Positions 32,896 to 42,738 are shown, counted from the stretch's first letter. The stretch is DNA of 64,000 bases from JAAZBV01 sp964499695 (GCA_964499695.1 CAZCMD010000005.1:5250-69249), one strand, 5' to 3'. Notes: generated by a model from the letters alone, not told the origin. Translations and numbers: made by a program.

Positions 32896-33075
32896 ATGAA
32901 AAATGTAGAGATGAATCTTGAAGGAAATATCCTGACAATAAAGGTGGATATTACAAAGGAATTCGGACCCTCTTCATCAGGGAAGACCATTATTATTGCA
33001 ACAACCGAAGGAAATATCGCTATTCCTGACAAAGATGATGTTAAGATCGGCCTGAACGTATATAAGAAGAAATAG
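32896..33075 (+). CDS. Conserved 59-residue protein of unknown function
   Basis: The start at 32896 is set by AAGGAGG seven bases upstream; the frame continues further upstream but only across the preceding terminator. The protein reads as alternating strands: EMNLEGNILTIKVDI, then KEFGPSSSGKTIIIATTEG, and a C-terminal KIGLNVYKKK. A compact all-beta domain is likely. I recognise this pattern as a small protein that recurs in anaerobic bacteria, but not its function. It has its own strong ribosome site and probably its own promoter. Confidence 0.7.
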   Translation: MKNVEMNLEGNILTIKVDITKEFGPSSSGKTIIIATTEGNIAIPDKDDVKIGLNVYKKK

Positions 33076-33110
33076 CCGATCTTTACGTTTATCAAAGCTC
33101 TTCGTAGGGT

Positions 33111-33166
33111 GGCCTTTTACAGGTCACCTGGCTTTTCAGGATTTTTTGTTCCCACGGTGACCGTGG
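33111..33166. other. Hairpin cluster between convergent genes
   Basis: CCTG-GCTTTT-CAGG is followed by ATTTTTT (33127-33147), a weak plus-strand terminator. Ten bases later stands a perfect palindrome, CCACGGTGACCGTGG (33152-33166), of unknown meaning. The region separates the 59-aa gene from the convergent hydrolase gene. Confidence 0.4.
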
Positions 33167-33216
33167 TAACGAAAGGTATTTAGTTTGCCTACCCTTCATG
33201 CAGATATCTTATAATT

Positions 33217-34230
33217 TTATAGCCTGCCTTCATATGCCTCCATGGCCTCATTTAAAAGGTCCGCCTCCATGTGGCTGTATCTTGGGGAAAAGTGGAACAG
33301 TGTAAATTTCTTAACCTCTGCTGCCCTTGCTACCCTGCCTGCCTCAGCCGCTGTAAGATGGTACTTTTCTTTTGCGGCTTTGTTATCCTGTTCTGAAAAG
33401 GCAGCCTCAATGAACAGGTGATCAGAACCCCTTGCAAGGTCTATTATCTTTTCAATGTTTTCATTGCTCCCGATCACATCGGTAATATAGGTGATCTTCT
33501 GGCCCGGCGTTATGGTGGCGATTTTTTCCGCAAGGCTGCCAAGGGTGAACCTTACTTTTTCAGGTGTCTTATCCCTTTCTCCTTTTGTTACAAAAAAATC
33601 CCCATCCTCTGGGCTTCCTTCGTATATCTCCTTCTTAAAGGCGGTAAGCCAGGGGCCAGTATCAAGATTGAGCCTTTTCAACTCCTCTTTGTTAATATTT
33701 ACATGAAAATTTTCCTCTAATGTAAGACCCAGGCATGGTATCCTGTGGTCAAGCAGTACACCCCTTACTCTGAACCCTTGTGTTTCATACAGGATGTTGT
33801 CAGCAATATTCGTCATCACCGGATCACCCGGTCTGAAGCCTTCACGACACAGATATTTTTGAGTAACCATTTTATCTTCATGGACTTCTGTTACATTTAA
33901 AGTAAGGTTATATTCATATTCCTGTACTAGATTCCATACATACCCGTTGAGTTTTCCCTCCATATGCCTGAAAAAATCGGGCGGCCCGAAAAGATGCAGC
34001 TCACTGTCTCTGCCCAGGAAGATCCTCAGAAGCTTGTCAAATCCAGTGAAATGGTCCATGTGGGCATGGGTGACAAATGCATGGGTTATCTTTAATAAAT
34101 CCCTCGGGGTGAGGGGAATAATCTCTCCAAGGTCAAACATGAGCGCCCTTTTTTCATATAAAAAGGGGATAAAGAGCCCCGGATCAGAAAAGGGGTCATT
34201 AACAAGTCTGGGGTAAAAAGATGGCTTCAT
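33217..34230 (-). CDS. Metallo-beta-lactamase-fold hydrolase, RNase Z-like
   Basis: The 337-residue protein has the dinuclear zinc motif THAHMDHFTGFDKLLR, an upstream FDLGEIIPLTPRDL strand, a further ligand region (VLLDHRIPCLGLTLEE) and an HFSPRYSH motif near the C-terminus as in RNase Z. The ITYITDVIGSNENIEKIIDLARGSDHLFIEAAF segment is also RNase Z-like. RNase Z trims tRNA 3' ends, but many relatives have other substrates. The substrate remains open here. It is monocistronic and divergent from uvrC. Confidence 0.82.
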   Translation of the reverse strand: MKPSFYPRLVNDPFSDPGLFIPFLYEKRALMFDLGEIIPLTPRDLLKITHAFVTHAHMDHFTGFDKLLRIFLGRDSELHLFGPPDFFRHMEGKLNGYVWNLVQEYEYNLTLNVTEVHEDKMVTQKYLCREGFRPGDPVMTNIADNILYETQGFRVRGVLLDHRIPCLGLTLEENFHVNINKEELKRLNLDTGPWLTAFKKEIYEGSPEDGDFFVTKGERDKTPEKVRFTLGSLAEKIATITPGQKITYITDVIGSNENIEKIIDLARGSDHLFIEAAFSEQDNKAAKEKYHLTAAEAGRVARAAEVKKFTLFHFSPRYSHMEADLLNEAMEAYEGRL

Positions 34231-34337
34231 TGAAATTCGCTGTTATTATTTCAGGTTATCATCAAAGATTCTTGTATTATCTATCACCTATCTTTATATT
34301 GTTCAAGAAATCCATATTAAAAATTGTTGGTAGCTAG

Positions 34338-36173
34338 ATGAACTCATCCGAACAGAATAGGTTTGATATAAAATCAGGAGATTTCAAAAAGGAATTTCCA
34401 ACTGAACCGGGCGTCTACATATTCAGGGACAGTGCTGAAAGGGTTATTTATGTAGGAAAGGCCAAAAACATCAGGAACAGGGTCTCCTCATACTTTAACT
34501 CCCCTGCTGACATGACACCTAAGACTGTCATGATGGTATCAAAGGCAAGATATCTGGAATTCATACTCACCTCCTCAGAGAATGAGGCCTTTTTACTTGA
34601 AAGCTCCCTTATTAAAAAGCATATACCCAGGTACAACATTGTCCTGCGTGATGACAAACAGTATCCATACCTCAAGATACCGACAGATGAACCTTACCCA
34701 AGGCTTGAGTTTGTAAGAAGACTTAAAAATGACGGGGCAGTCTATTTTGGTCCCTATTCTTCAGCCGGGGCGCTCAGGGATACCACAAGGCTCATAAACA
34801 GGATATTCAGGCTCAGGAAATGCTCAAAGGGCCATATGGCCACAAGGTCAAGACCCTGCCTCAATTTCCAGTTAAATAGATGCCTTGCCCCATGCACCCA
34901 TGATGTTTCAATAGACGAATATGCTGCGATCGTTAAAAACGTCAGGCTTTTTCTGGAGGGGAGGAGCAAAGAGCTTATAAAACAGCTTGAAGCTGATATG
35001 AAAAGGTATGCATCAGAGGAAAACTATGAGGATGCAGCCAGGGTAAGGGATCAGATAAAGGCAGTCCTTAAAACGATTGAGACCCAGAATGTCTCATCAA
35101 CCAGGGGTGAAGACCAGGACATAATAGGTGTAGCCCAGAAAAACGGGATATCCCAGGTGGTTATATTCTTTTCCAGAAAAGGGGTAATCACCGGTAGCAG
35201 GGATTTCAGGTTTGAGAACAAGGAGGTTACACCCTCTGAGGTGATCGAGGCATTCCTGAAACAGTATTATCGTGAAGACGGGTACGTGCCAAAAAGTATA
35301 CTAATTTCCCACCCGATTGAAGAACTTGAGCCCATTTCAGGTTGGCTTTCTTATCTTGCAAAAAAAAAAATAACCATAACCTGCCCGGTTCGAGGGAAAA
35401 GGGCCGGCATGGTAAAACTAGCAGTAAAAAACGCCGAAAGTATCCTGAATAGATCAGAAAATCGGAGTCCGGTTGATATCCTTGAGATGGCAAAAACAGC
35501 CTTAAATCTTATAAAGGTACCCTATAAAATTGAGGCAATGGACATATCAAATATACAGGGTAGCCAGGCGGTTGGTACGATTGTTGCATTTGTAGAGGGC
35601 AGACCCCATAAGGAGGGGTACAGGAATTTCAGGATCAAGGATGTGAAGGGCATTGATGATTATGAGATGATGTCAGAGATGGTTAAAAGGCGCCTTTTAC
35701 ACGGTGATCTCCCTGACCTCTTTATAATAGATGGAGGAAAGGGTCATCTGATGGCAGTAAGCCGTGTTTTATCAGAACTGCCGTCGGGCATTGAACATCC
35801 GGCCCTTGTAGCCGTTGCGAAGGAGAGGGAGCAGGGTGTTACGGGTGACAAGCTCTATCTTCCAGGCAGGAAGAATCCCCTGCGGCTTAACAGTGATCAT
35901 CCTGTGCTCCTTTTGATTATGGGAATAAGGGATGAGGTGCACAGGAGGGCGGTAACCTATCATCGTAAACTGAGAAAGAAGGAGACCATAAAATCCGCCC
36001 TTGATAGAATACCGGGCATCGGACCTTCAAAGAGAAACCTGCTTTTAAAGGCGTTCGGCAGCCTGGAGGCAATAAAAGAGGCAAGCGAAGAAGAGCTTAT
36101 TAAGGTGAAAGGGATAACAAAAGTAATAGCAAAGATGATTAAAGAGCTGTTTTCTACCCGCGGTGAAGGCTGA
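34338..36173 (+). CDS. uvrC: Excinuclease ABC subunit C
   Basis: UvrC makes both incisions in nucleotide excision repair. The 611-residue protein has an N-terminal GIY-YIG nuclease (PGVYIFRDSAERVIYVGKAKNIRNRV), a Cys-rich patch (CSKGHMATRSRPCLNFQLNRCLAPC), a UVR motif (ENYEDAARVRDQI), the RNase H-like endonuclease domain (MDISNIQGSQAVGTIVAFVEG, FIIDGGKGHL) and two C-terminal helix-hairpin-helix motifs (LDRIPGIGPSKRNLLL). The gene contains an A11 run (35360-35370) and is nonetheless in frame. Confidence 0.97.
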   Translation: MNSSEQNRFDIKSGDFKKEFPTEPGVYIFRDSAERVIYVGKAKNIRNRVSSYFNSPADMTPKTVMMVSKARYLEFILTSSENEAFLLESSLIKKHIPRYNIVLRDDKQYPYLKIPTDEPYPRLEFVRRLKNDGAVYFGPYSSAGALRDTTRLINRIFRLRKCSKGHMATRSRPCLNFQLNRCLAPCTHDVSIDEYAAIVKNVRLFLEGRSKELIKQLEADMKRYASEENYEDAARVRDQIKAVLKTIETQNVSSTRGEDQDIIGVAQKNGISQVVIFFSRKGVITGSRDFRFENKEVTPSEVIEAFLKQYYREDGYVPKSILISHPIEELEPISGWLSYLAKKKITITCPVRGKRAGMVKLAVKNAESILNRSENRSPVDILEMAKTALNLIKVPYKIEAMDISNIQGSQAVGTIVAFVEGRPHKEGYRNFRIKDVKGIDDYEMMSEMVKRRLLHGDLPDLFIIDGGKGHLMAVSRVLSELPSGIEHPALVAVAKEREQGVTGDKLYLPGRKNPLRLNSDHPVLLLIMGIRDEVHRRAVTYHRKLRKKETIKSALDRIPGIGPSKRNLLLKAFGSLEAIKEASEEELIKVKGITKVIAKMIKELFSTRGEG

Positions 36174-36309
36174 TTCTGAAAACAAAATATTATGGTTGAC
36201 AATCATTTTTGCTTTATGTTAACTATCCTCCAACTTCTGTTGATAATTAATCGTAAGTTGCATCTTCGCTGACTCAATCAATAAAGTTGTAAAAAAAGGA
36301 AAAAGTATT

Positions 36310-37218
36310 GTGGCTTTCAAAAAGGTAACAATAGTAATTCTTCCGGACGGCGTTAATTCCGTCAAACAGATAAAGATTCCGAAGATGTTTATAGGGTTAG
36401 TCATTATCTGTATTATCTCCGGCCTTTCCGTCTTAGGTTGGGCTTGTAATGATTACTGTCGTATTAAATCACAGATACCTCTCAATGCACAGCTCCAGGA
36501 AGAGAATAGACAACAGAAGGCCCAGCTTGCCTCTCTCTCAAACAAGATAGACAAGATCAATACCAAGATGGTCGAGCTTAAAAAGTTTGATAACAAGCTC
36601 AAGATTATGGTGAATCTTGAACCAGGTGATGACAGTACCCCGTTCTTAGGTGTTGGTGGCTCTGATCCCAGTCTTATGAATGCCGAATATTCTATTGAAA
36701 AGGCACATCAGAAACTTGTCAGGCTGATGCACCAGTCACTTGATAATCTGAATACTGAGATTGCTGTCCAGACACAGGAAAAGACCGAGCTTTATAATTT
36801 TCTTGATAGTCGAAAATCCATGTTTGCATGTACGCCTTCCATATGGCCCACAAAGGGGTGGGTCAGTTCGAAGTTCGGTTACAGGATTTCACCCTTCACC
36901 AACGAAAAGGAATTTCATAACGGCCTGGATGTGGCAGCAAAAGCCGGGTCACCCATTATTGCCCCGGCTGATGGCATTATCTCGGGCATTGAAAAGACCT
37001 ATGGCTATGGGAATCTGCTAACGGTTAATCACGGGTATGGTCTTAAAACAAGATATGCCCACCTCTCAAAGATACTTGTTAAAAAAGGGCAGGCTATAAA
37101 ACGCGGGGATACCATAGCAGAAATAGGTAACACAGGCCGTTCAACAGGCCCCCACCTCCACTACGAGATATTCCTTGAGGGGGTTCCGGTAGATCCAGGC
37201 CGCTATATACTTAATTAG
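36310..37218 (+). CDS. M23-family (LytM) peptidase with membrane anchor and coiled coil
   Basis: The 302-residue protein starts at a GTG (36310) with AAGGA upstream. A short cytoplasmic segment and one membrane helix (FIGLVIICIISGLSVLGWA) precede a periplasmic coiled coil (about residues 60-110) and a C-terminal LytM domain. The zinc residues are visible in EFHNGLDVAA (H-x3-D) and TGPHLHYEIF (H-x-H). Such proteins cleave peptidoglycan cross-links or activate amidases. It lies upstream of secA, as in other deltaproteobacteria. Confidence 0.92.
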   Translation: MAFKKVTIVILPDGVNSVKQIKIPKMFIGLVIICIISGLSVLGWACNDYCRIKSQIPLNAQLQEENRQQKAQLASLSNKIDKINTKMVELKKFDNKLKIMVNLEPGDDSTPFLGVGGSDPSLMNAEYSIEKAHQKLVRLMHQSLDNLNTEIAVQTQEKTELYNFLDSRKSMFACTPSIWPTKGWVSSKFGYRISPFTNEKEFHNGLDVAAKAGSPIIAPADGIISGIEKTYGYGNLLTVNHGYGLKTRYAHLSKILVKKGQAIKRGDTIAEIGNTGRSTGPHLHYEIFLEGVPVDPGRYILN

Positions 37219-37543
37219 TGTGCATCCGGAAAGAAGCAAAACCTGGAAGAAGCTTTCAGCAGTCAACGATCATCTTTCTTCAGCCTGTTCTAACCAATCT
37301 AACCAAAGGTAGATATCAACGAGCATCGAGGCGGTTCTCCTTTGTACATTTATCTGTCTCCCTTTTCGGCACGGTAGAGCCCCTTCTATAATAGAAGGTA
37401 CCTTGAGTTCTATGTTTTTTCCTGCCGGGGCATCCTCATCAAATAAAAAAATATAACGATTTATTGTTTTGGATAATTATGTTAAGAAAGTGTTCTTATC
37501 GAAGCAGAAAGGATATTTATCAGAATATATTGGTATAGAGATC
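37219..37543. other. Leader region of secA with dispersed TCAGC repeat, copy C
   Basis: Bases 37219-37290 match repeat copy B (GCATCCGGAAAGAAG, then AGCTTTCAGCAGTCAACGATCA). A small perfect palindrome, CCTTCTATAATAGAAGG, lies at 37382-37398. An in-frame extension of secA from 37469 is possible, but its residues are not secA-like. Confidence 0.6.
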
Positions 37544-40405
37544 ATGATTGGTAATCTTGTAAAGAAAATTTTTGGCAGTAAAAATGATCGGGATCTGAAG
37601 AGAATACAACCCATCGTTGAAAGTATAAATTCATATGAACCTTTGTTCAAATCCCTGACGGACGACCAGCTCAGGGAAAAAACCAACGAATTTAAAGAGA
37701 GGCTTAAAAACGGGGCCACCCTTGATGAGCTGTTACCGGAGGCATTTGCTGCTGTAAGGGAGGCATCAGTAAGGGTGCTGAACATGCGGCATTATGATGT
37801 GCAGCTTATTGGAGGTATTGTTCTGCATGAAGGCAGTATATCCGAAATGAAGACCGGTGAAGGTAAAACCCTTGCGGCCACCCTGCCCCTCTATCTGAAC
37901 GCCCTCACAGGAAGAGGGGTTCACCTTATCACTGTAAACGATTACCTTGCAAGGCGCGATTCAGAATGGATGGGCGGCATATACAGGATGCTCGGCATGA
38001 CTGTCGGTGTGATCGTTCATGGCATGACAGATAAAGAGAGAAAACAGGCATATGCATGTGATATCACCTACGGAACAAACAATGAATTTGGCTTTGATTA
38101 CCTCAGGGACAACATGAAATTTGATGTGAATGACCTTGTCCAGCGCGATTACTATTATACTATTGTGGATGAGGTTGACAGCATCCTTATTGATGAGGCC
38201 CGTACACCCCTTATCATAAGCGGCCCTGTGGAGCACAGTGAAAACAAGATATTCATGGAGGCCAAGCCCTTTGTCATTAACCTGAAAAAGAAGCAGAGTT
38301 CTGTGATCAGGACGTTGCTGAATGATGCCAGGGAACGTTTGAATAACGGTGATACGGATGAAGAGATCATCCAGATCCTCCTGAGGGTAAAGAGGGGTGA
38401 TCCGAAAAATCCGGGGTTTCTTGATCTTATGGCCAAAAACCACTCCCTTGGTAAACGCATTGATAATGAAGAAAGTGCGATGAGGAGCCAGAAGCTGCTT
38501 CCTGAGCTGGATAAGGAGCTTTACTGTATCATAGACGAGAGGAACAGTTCGGTTGAGCTGACAGAAAAAGGGATAAAGTATCTCTCTGAAAGCGGGGCAG
38601 GGGATTTTTCCATCCCGGACATAGAGGAAGAGAGCTACAATATAAGGGAAAATAAAGAACTGGATGACATGGAAAAGGCGGAAAAGCTCAGGGAGCTTGA
38701 AGCGGGCTATATGCGCACATCAGAGCTTCTCCATGCGACTCAGCAGCTTATCAAGGCATACTGGCTTTTTGAAAAGGATGTCCAGTATGTGATAAAGGAT
38801 GATGAGATTCTTATTGTTGATGAGTTTACAGGCCGTATGATGCCCGGAAGAAGATGGAGCGACGGCCTGCATCAGGCTGTTGAGGCCAAGGAGGGAGTAA
38901 AGGTTGCAGAAGAAAACCAGACACTTGCCACCGTAACCTTTCAGAATTTTTTCAGGATGTATGAAAAGCTCGCAGGCATGACAGGTACTGCGGACACAGA
39001 GGCAGAGGAGTTTCACAATATCTATAAGCTGGGTGTTAATGTTATCCCGACAAACAAGGATATGATCCGCAAAGATTTCGCTGATGTCATATACAAGACA
39101 GAGCGGGAAAAATTTAATGCTGTTGTCCAGGAGATAAAGGAGCTTTATGAAAAGGGCCAGCCCGTGCTGGTTGGTACTATCTCCATAGAAAAATCCGAGG
39201 TCCTTTCCAAAATGCTTAAAAGGACAGGCATACCCCATGAGGTACTGAATGCCAAGCATCACCAGAAAGAGGCGGAGATAATCGCCAAGGCCGGACAGTA
39301 TAAGACTGTTACCATATCAACCAACATGGCAGGCCGCGGTACAGACATAGTGCTCGGGGAAGGGGTCAAAGAACTCGGGGGGCTTCATATCCTGGGAACT
39401 GAAAGACACGAGAGCCGCCGTATTGATAACCAGTTGAGAGGCCGGTCAGGCCGTCAGGGAGACCCGGGAACCTCAAGGTTCTATCTCTCTCTGGAGGATG
39501 ATCTTTTGAGGATATTCGGCTCGGACAGGATCTCCTCTATCATGGAGCGGCTGGGTATGGAAGAGGGTGAACCCATTGAGGCGAACCTGATATCAAAGGC
39601 AATAGAAAGTGCCCAGAAAAAGGTTGAGGCCCATAATTTTGATATCAGAAAGCATCTCCTTGAATATGACGATGTGATGAATAAACACAGGGAGATAATT
39701 TACTCCCAGAGGCGTAATATCCTTAAGGGAGAGGGCATTGATGAGCTGATAAATGATATGGTGGAAGAAAGGATCGAAGCCCTGGCAGGTGAACACAGCG
39801 ACCCAAAGGCATATCCTGAAGACTGGGATATCCAGGGCCTGATAGAAAGCACCCTAAGGATATTCGGTGTACGGCCCAGGATCACCCCTGAAGATATGGG
39901 TAAGGATGAGTTTGACAAGCTCACACCTCAGATCCTTACCGATCTGTTAAAAAAACAGGTGAAGGATGCCTATGAGTCAAGGATGGCAGGCATCAAAAAG
40001 GAGGACCTTCTCTCTGTACAGAAGATGATAATGCTCCAGATACTGGATAAAGAGTGGCTCAGACACCTGCAGGACATGGATCATCTAAAGGAAGGGATAG
40101 GTTTAAGGGGATATGCCCAGCAGGACCCATTAAAGGAATACAAGAAGGAGGCATTTGAACTGTTTCAGGGGCTTGATTCCAGGATAAACGAAGAGATCCT
40201 TTTAACCTTTTCAAGGATACAGGTCAGGAGGGAAAGGCCTGAAGATATCCCGCCTCAGAAGAGGAGACAGATGCAGATGAGTCACGGTGATTCTGCTGCC
40301 CGGACCGAACCTATAAAAAGAGCGAGTCAGAAGATCGGGAGAAACGATCCATGCCCATGCGGCAGCGGGAAAAAGTATAAAAAATGCTGCGGGGTTAATG
40401 AATAA
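37544..40405 (+). CDS. secA: Preprotein translocase ATPase SecA
   Basis: SecA drives proteins through SecYEG. The start at 37544 gives the usual MIGNLVKKIFGSKNDRDLKRI and 953 residues. Nucleotide-binding motifs are MKTGEGKTLAATLP (Walker A), DEVDSILIDEARTPLIISG (Walker B) and the C-terminal helicase motifs NMAGRGTDIVLG and QLRGRSGRQGDPG. An insertion of roughly 100 residues after the LIISGPVE block makes it longer than E. coli SecA, a form known from several phyla. The protein ends with the zinc-binding IGRNDPCPCGSGKKYKKCCG. An upstream ATG at 37469 would add 25 atypical residues. Confidence 0.97.
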   Translation: MIGNLVKKIFGSKNDRDLKRIQPIVESINSYEPLFKSLTDDQLREKTNEFKERLKNGATLDELLPEAFAAVREASVRVLNMRHYDVQLIGGIVLHEGSISEMKTGEGKTLAATLPLYLNALTGRGVHLITVNDYLARRDSEWMGGIYRMLGMTVGVIVHGMTDKERKQAYACDITYGTNNEFGFDYLRDNMKFDVNDLVQRDYYYTIVDEVDSILIDEARTPLIISGPVEHSENKIFMEAKPFVINLKKKQSSVIRTLLNDARERLNNGDTDEEIIQILLRVKRGDPKNPGFLDLMAKNHSLGKRIDNEESAMRSQKLLPELDKELYCIIDERNSSVELTEKGIKYLSESGAGDFSIPDIEEESYNIRENKELDDMEKAEKLRELEAGYMRTSELLHATQQLIKAYWLFEKDVQYVIKDDEILIVDEFTGRMMPGRRWSDGLHQAVEAKEGVKVAEENQTLATVTFQNFFRMYEKLAGMTGTADTEAEEFHNIYKLGVNVIPTNKDMIRKDFADVIYKTEREKFNAVVQEIKELYEKGQPVLVGTISIEKSEVLSKMLKRTGIPHEVLNAKHHQKEAEIIAKAGQYKTVTISTNMAGRGTDIVLGEGVKELGGLHILGTERHESRRIDNQLRGRSGRQGDPGTSRFYLSLEDDLLRIFGSDRISSIMERLGMEEGEPIEANLISKAIESAQKKVEAHNFDIRKHLLEYDDVMNKHREIIYSQRRNILKGEGIDELINDMVEERIEALAGEHSDPKAYPEDWDIQGLIESTLRIFGVRPRITPEDMGKDEFDKLTPQILTDLLKKQVKDAYESRMAGIKKEDLLSVQKMIMLQILDKEWLRHLQDMDHLKEGIGLRGYAQQDPLKEYKKEAFELFQGLDSRINEEILLTFSRIQVRRERPEDIPPQKRRQMQMSHGDSAARTEPIKRASQKIGRNDPCPCGSGKKYKKCCGVNE

Positions 40406-40466
40406 CAAAAAGAAACAGGGCCTGCAATTAATGCAGGATTAACATATTATCCGGGGTTCATTAGAG

Positions 40467-41654
40467 ATGGAAACCAATACTGTTATAAAGGGCTTTAAGG
40501 CGGCATATACCGCATGCGGCCTTAAAAAGAACAATACATATGATCTGGCGCTTATATACTCGGAAATGCCAGCGGTTTCAGCCGCGGTCTTTACCACAAA
40601 CAGAGTTAAGGCAGCGCCCGTTCTCTTAAGCATGGAGAACATAATAAGGGGCAAATCAAGGGCTATTATAGTAAATGCCGGTAATGCAAACGCCTGCACC
40701 GGAGAAGAGGGATTAAAGAACGCAATGGAGACCGTCCGCATGGTGGCAGAGGGCCTTGGCATATCGCCCGGGGAGGTGTTGATAGCATCAACAGGGGTTA
40801 TAGGCGCACAGATAGATATAAAAAAGATAGAAAGGGCCATACCTGACCTTATAAAAAACCTTGATCCGGAGGGCTTTGAGGGCGTGACAAAGGCGATCAT
40901 GACCACCGATTCATTCCCTAAGGTCAGAACATTCAGCGGCAGGGCAAATGGCGTGGCCTATCATGTTGCAGGTATTGCCAAGGGTGCGGGCATGATTATG
41001 CCTAACATGGCAACCATGCTCTGTTTTATTATTACAGATATAAATATCAGTAAACCCATGTTAAAAAAGGCCGTTACACAGGCGGTTAACGACTCATTCA
41101 ATAAGATAACCGTTGACGGTGATACCAGCACAAATGATACCGTATTCGTGATGGCAAACGGGCTAGCCGGAAATGAAGAGCCTGACGGGGCAGCCTTTAC
41201 CGAATTCCAAAAGGGACTGACCGGCATAATGTATGACCTTGCAAAGATGATAGTAAAGGATGGCGAGGGTGCGACCAAGGTTATTCACATCGGGGTAAAA
41301 GGGGCTGCCTCCTCTTCAGATGCGAAGAGTGCTGCAAGGACAATCGCCAATTCAAGCCTTGTAAAGACCGCATTTTATGGTGAAGACCCCAACTGGGGCC
41401 GGATCATGGCTGCACTGGGGAGGTCAGGCATAGATATGAAGGAAAACATGGTTGATATCCTCATCGATGATATTAAAATAGTAAAGGGCGGGCTTGGTCA
41501 AGGTGTTGAAAAGGAAAAGGAAGCCGCTGTAATTATGAAAAATCCTGAGATATATCTGACAGTTGAGCTGAATATGGGTAATTCTTCCGACTGGATTACA
41601 ACATGCGACCTTACCCATGATTATGTGTCAATCAATGCGGATTATAGATCTTAA
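40467..41654 (+). CDS. argJ: Bifunctional ornithine acetyltransferase / N-acetylglutamate synthase
   Basis: ArgJ recycles the acetyl group from acetylornithine to glutamate in arginine synthesis. The 395-residue precursor shows GFKAAYTACGLKK, NAGNANACTGEEG, the oxyanion region GVIG and the autocleavage site in ITVDGDTSTNDTVF, where the Thr becomes the N-terminal nucleophile of the beta chain. The C-terminal VKTAFYGEDPNWGRIMAALG is also typical. It follows secA by about 60 bases, with a short hairpin (40421-40437) between. Other arg genes are not in the window. Confidence 0.96.
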   Translation: METNTVIKGFKAAYTACGLKKNNTYDLALIYSEMPAVSAAVFTTNRVKAAPVLLSMENIIRGKSRAIIVNAGNANACTGEEGLKNAMETVRMVAEGLGISPGEVLIASTGVIGAQIDIKKIERAIPDLIKNLDPEGFEGVTKAIMTTDSFPKVRTFSGRANGVAYHVAGIAKGAGMIMPNMATMLCFIITDINISKPMLKKAVTQAVNDSFNKITVDGDTSTNDTVFVMANGLAGNEEPDGAAFTEFQKGLTGIMYDLAKMIVKDGEGATKVIHIGVKGAASSSDAKSAARTIANSSLVKTAFYGEDPNWGRIMAALGRSGIDMKENMVDILIDDIKIVKGGLGQGVEKEKEAAVIMKNPEIYLTVELNMGNSSDWITTCDLTHDYVSINADYRS

Positions 41655-41686
41655 TTATAAATTATTGAATTTTTTCGCTATAAGCG

Positions 41687-42280
41687 GTGTCTAATAAACC
41701 AAATATTGCTGATGTAGATGAAAACAGGCTTTTATTAGACCTTAAAAATCAGGATGAAAAGGCCTACAGAAAACTTGTCTCTTTATATCAGGCGAAACTA
41801 AGGAACGTTGCCTACGGGATAACCCTTGATGCGGATGAAAGCACTGATATTATTCAGGATGTCTTTCTCAAGGCATATATGGGAATAGATAAATTCAAGG
41901 GTGAATCATCCCTTTATACCTGGCTCAGGCGCATCACAATAAATGAGAGCCTCAACTGGGTAAGAAAATGGAAAAGGCGTTTCAGGTGGCAGCATCAGTC
42001 CATTGACCAGGAGGAGGGAAGCGGCCCTGATTTAACCTCGGATGCGCCCGGACCTGAAGAGAGCCTGAGCAACAGGCAGGTATCGGGTATCCTCAGGAAA
42101 GGGCTTGACAGCCTGCCTGAAAAGGCAAGGGCAATCCTGATTTTAAAAGAGGTGGAAGGGTTATCCTATGATGAAATAGGAGAGCTGATGCAGATAAACA
42201 AGGGGACAGTAAGTTCAAGGATATTTTATGCGCGCGAAAAATTAAGGGAAGCTCTTAAGGGTATTGAAAGTGAAGATTAA
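41687..42280 (+). CDS. ECF RNA polymerase sigma factor (RpoE-like)
   Basis: The 197-residue protein contains region 2 (DIIQDVFLKAYMGIDKFKGESSLYTWLRRITINESLNWVRKWKR) and region 4 (LDSLPEKARAILILKEVEGLSYDEIGELMQINKGTVSSRIFYAREKLREAL). The start is a GTG at 41687 with a weak ribosome site. The stop overlaps the downstream anti-sigma gene, so the pair is co-regulated. An RpoE-like envelope-stress role is inferred from its partner's membrane location. Confidence 0.92.
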   Translation: MSNKPNIADVDENRLLLDLKNQDEKAYRKLVSLYQAKLRNVAYGITLDADESTDIIQDVFLKAYMGIDKFKGESSLYTWLRRITINESLNWVRKWKRRFRWQHQSIDQEEGSGPDLTSDAPGPEESLSNRQVSGILRKGLDSLPEKARAILILKEVEGLSYDEIGELMQINKGTVSSRIFYAREKLREALKGIESED

Positions 42281-42737
42281 CAGTGAAATAATATGCGACA
42301 CCGAGATGATAAGCCGGTTCATGGATAATGAGCTCCACGGGGAGGATCTCATAACCGCAAAAAGGCATGTTGCATCCTGTGAAGCTTGCAGCAAAAGGCT
42401 TGATGCCTACGGTATAATCGGCTCGGGTCTGAACTCCTTCATGAGTGCTCAGACATGGGCATCAGGGCAGGATATCGAGGCCAGGGTAATTGACAGGATC
42501 AGGCAGAAGGAAACCCGCTTACAGGGATTACTTGATTTTGTTCTTTCAAGAAGGATGTTTATACCCGCGGGCCTTGCTGTATCTCTTTCTCTGGTGCTTA
42601 TGGTGTTTTTAAATAACCCTGCACCTGCCGGTCCCAGTGCCATAATATCATCTCTCTCCGGTACAGGTTCTTCAATCATGATAATGGAGACAGTTAAGTC
42701 AAGACAAACAATCTTATGGGTTAAGGAAAGTGGATAA
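42264..42737 (+). CDS. Membrane anti-sigma factor with zinc-finger (zf-HC2) domain
   Basis: The 157-residue protein begins with a ZAS/zf-HC2 domain: MISRFMDNELHGEDLITAKRHVASCEACSKRL provides the H-x3-C-x2-C zinc site. One membrane helix (FIPAGLAVSLSLVLMVFLN) follows at about residue 95, with a short periplasmic tail. It would hold the preceding ECF sigma at the membrane until a signal triggers release. Its start lies 17 bases inside the sigma gene. Confidence 0.88.
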   Translation: MKVKINSEIICDTEMISRFMDNELHGEDLITAKRHVASCEACSKRLDAYGIIGSGLNSFMSAQTWASGQDIEARVIDRIRQKETRLQGLLDFVLSRRMFIPAGLAVSLSLVLMVFLNNPAPAGPSAIISSLSGTGSSIMIMETVKSRQTILWVKESG

Positions 42738-42738
42738 A

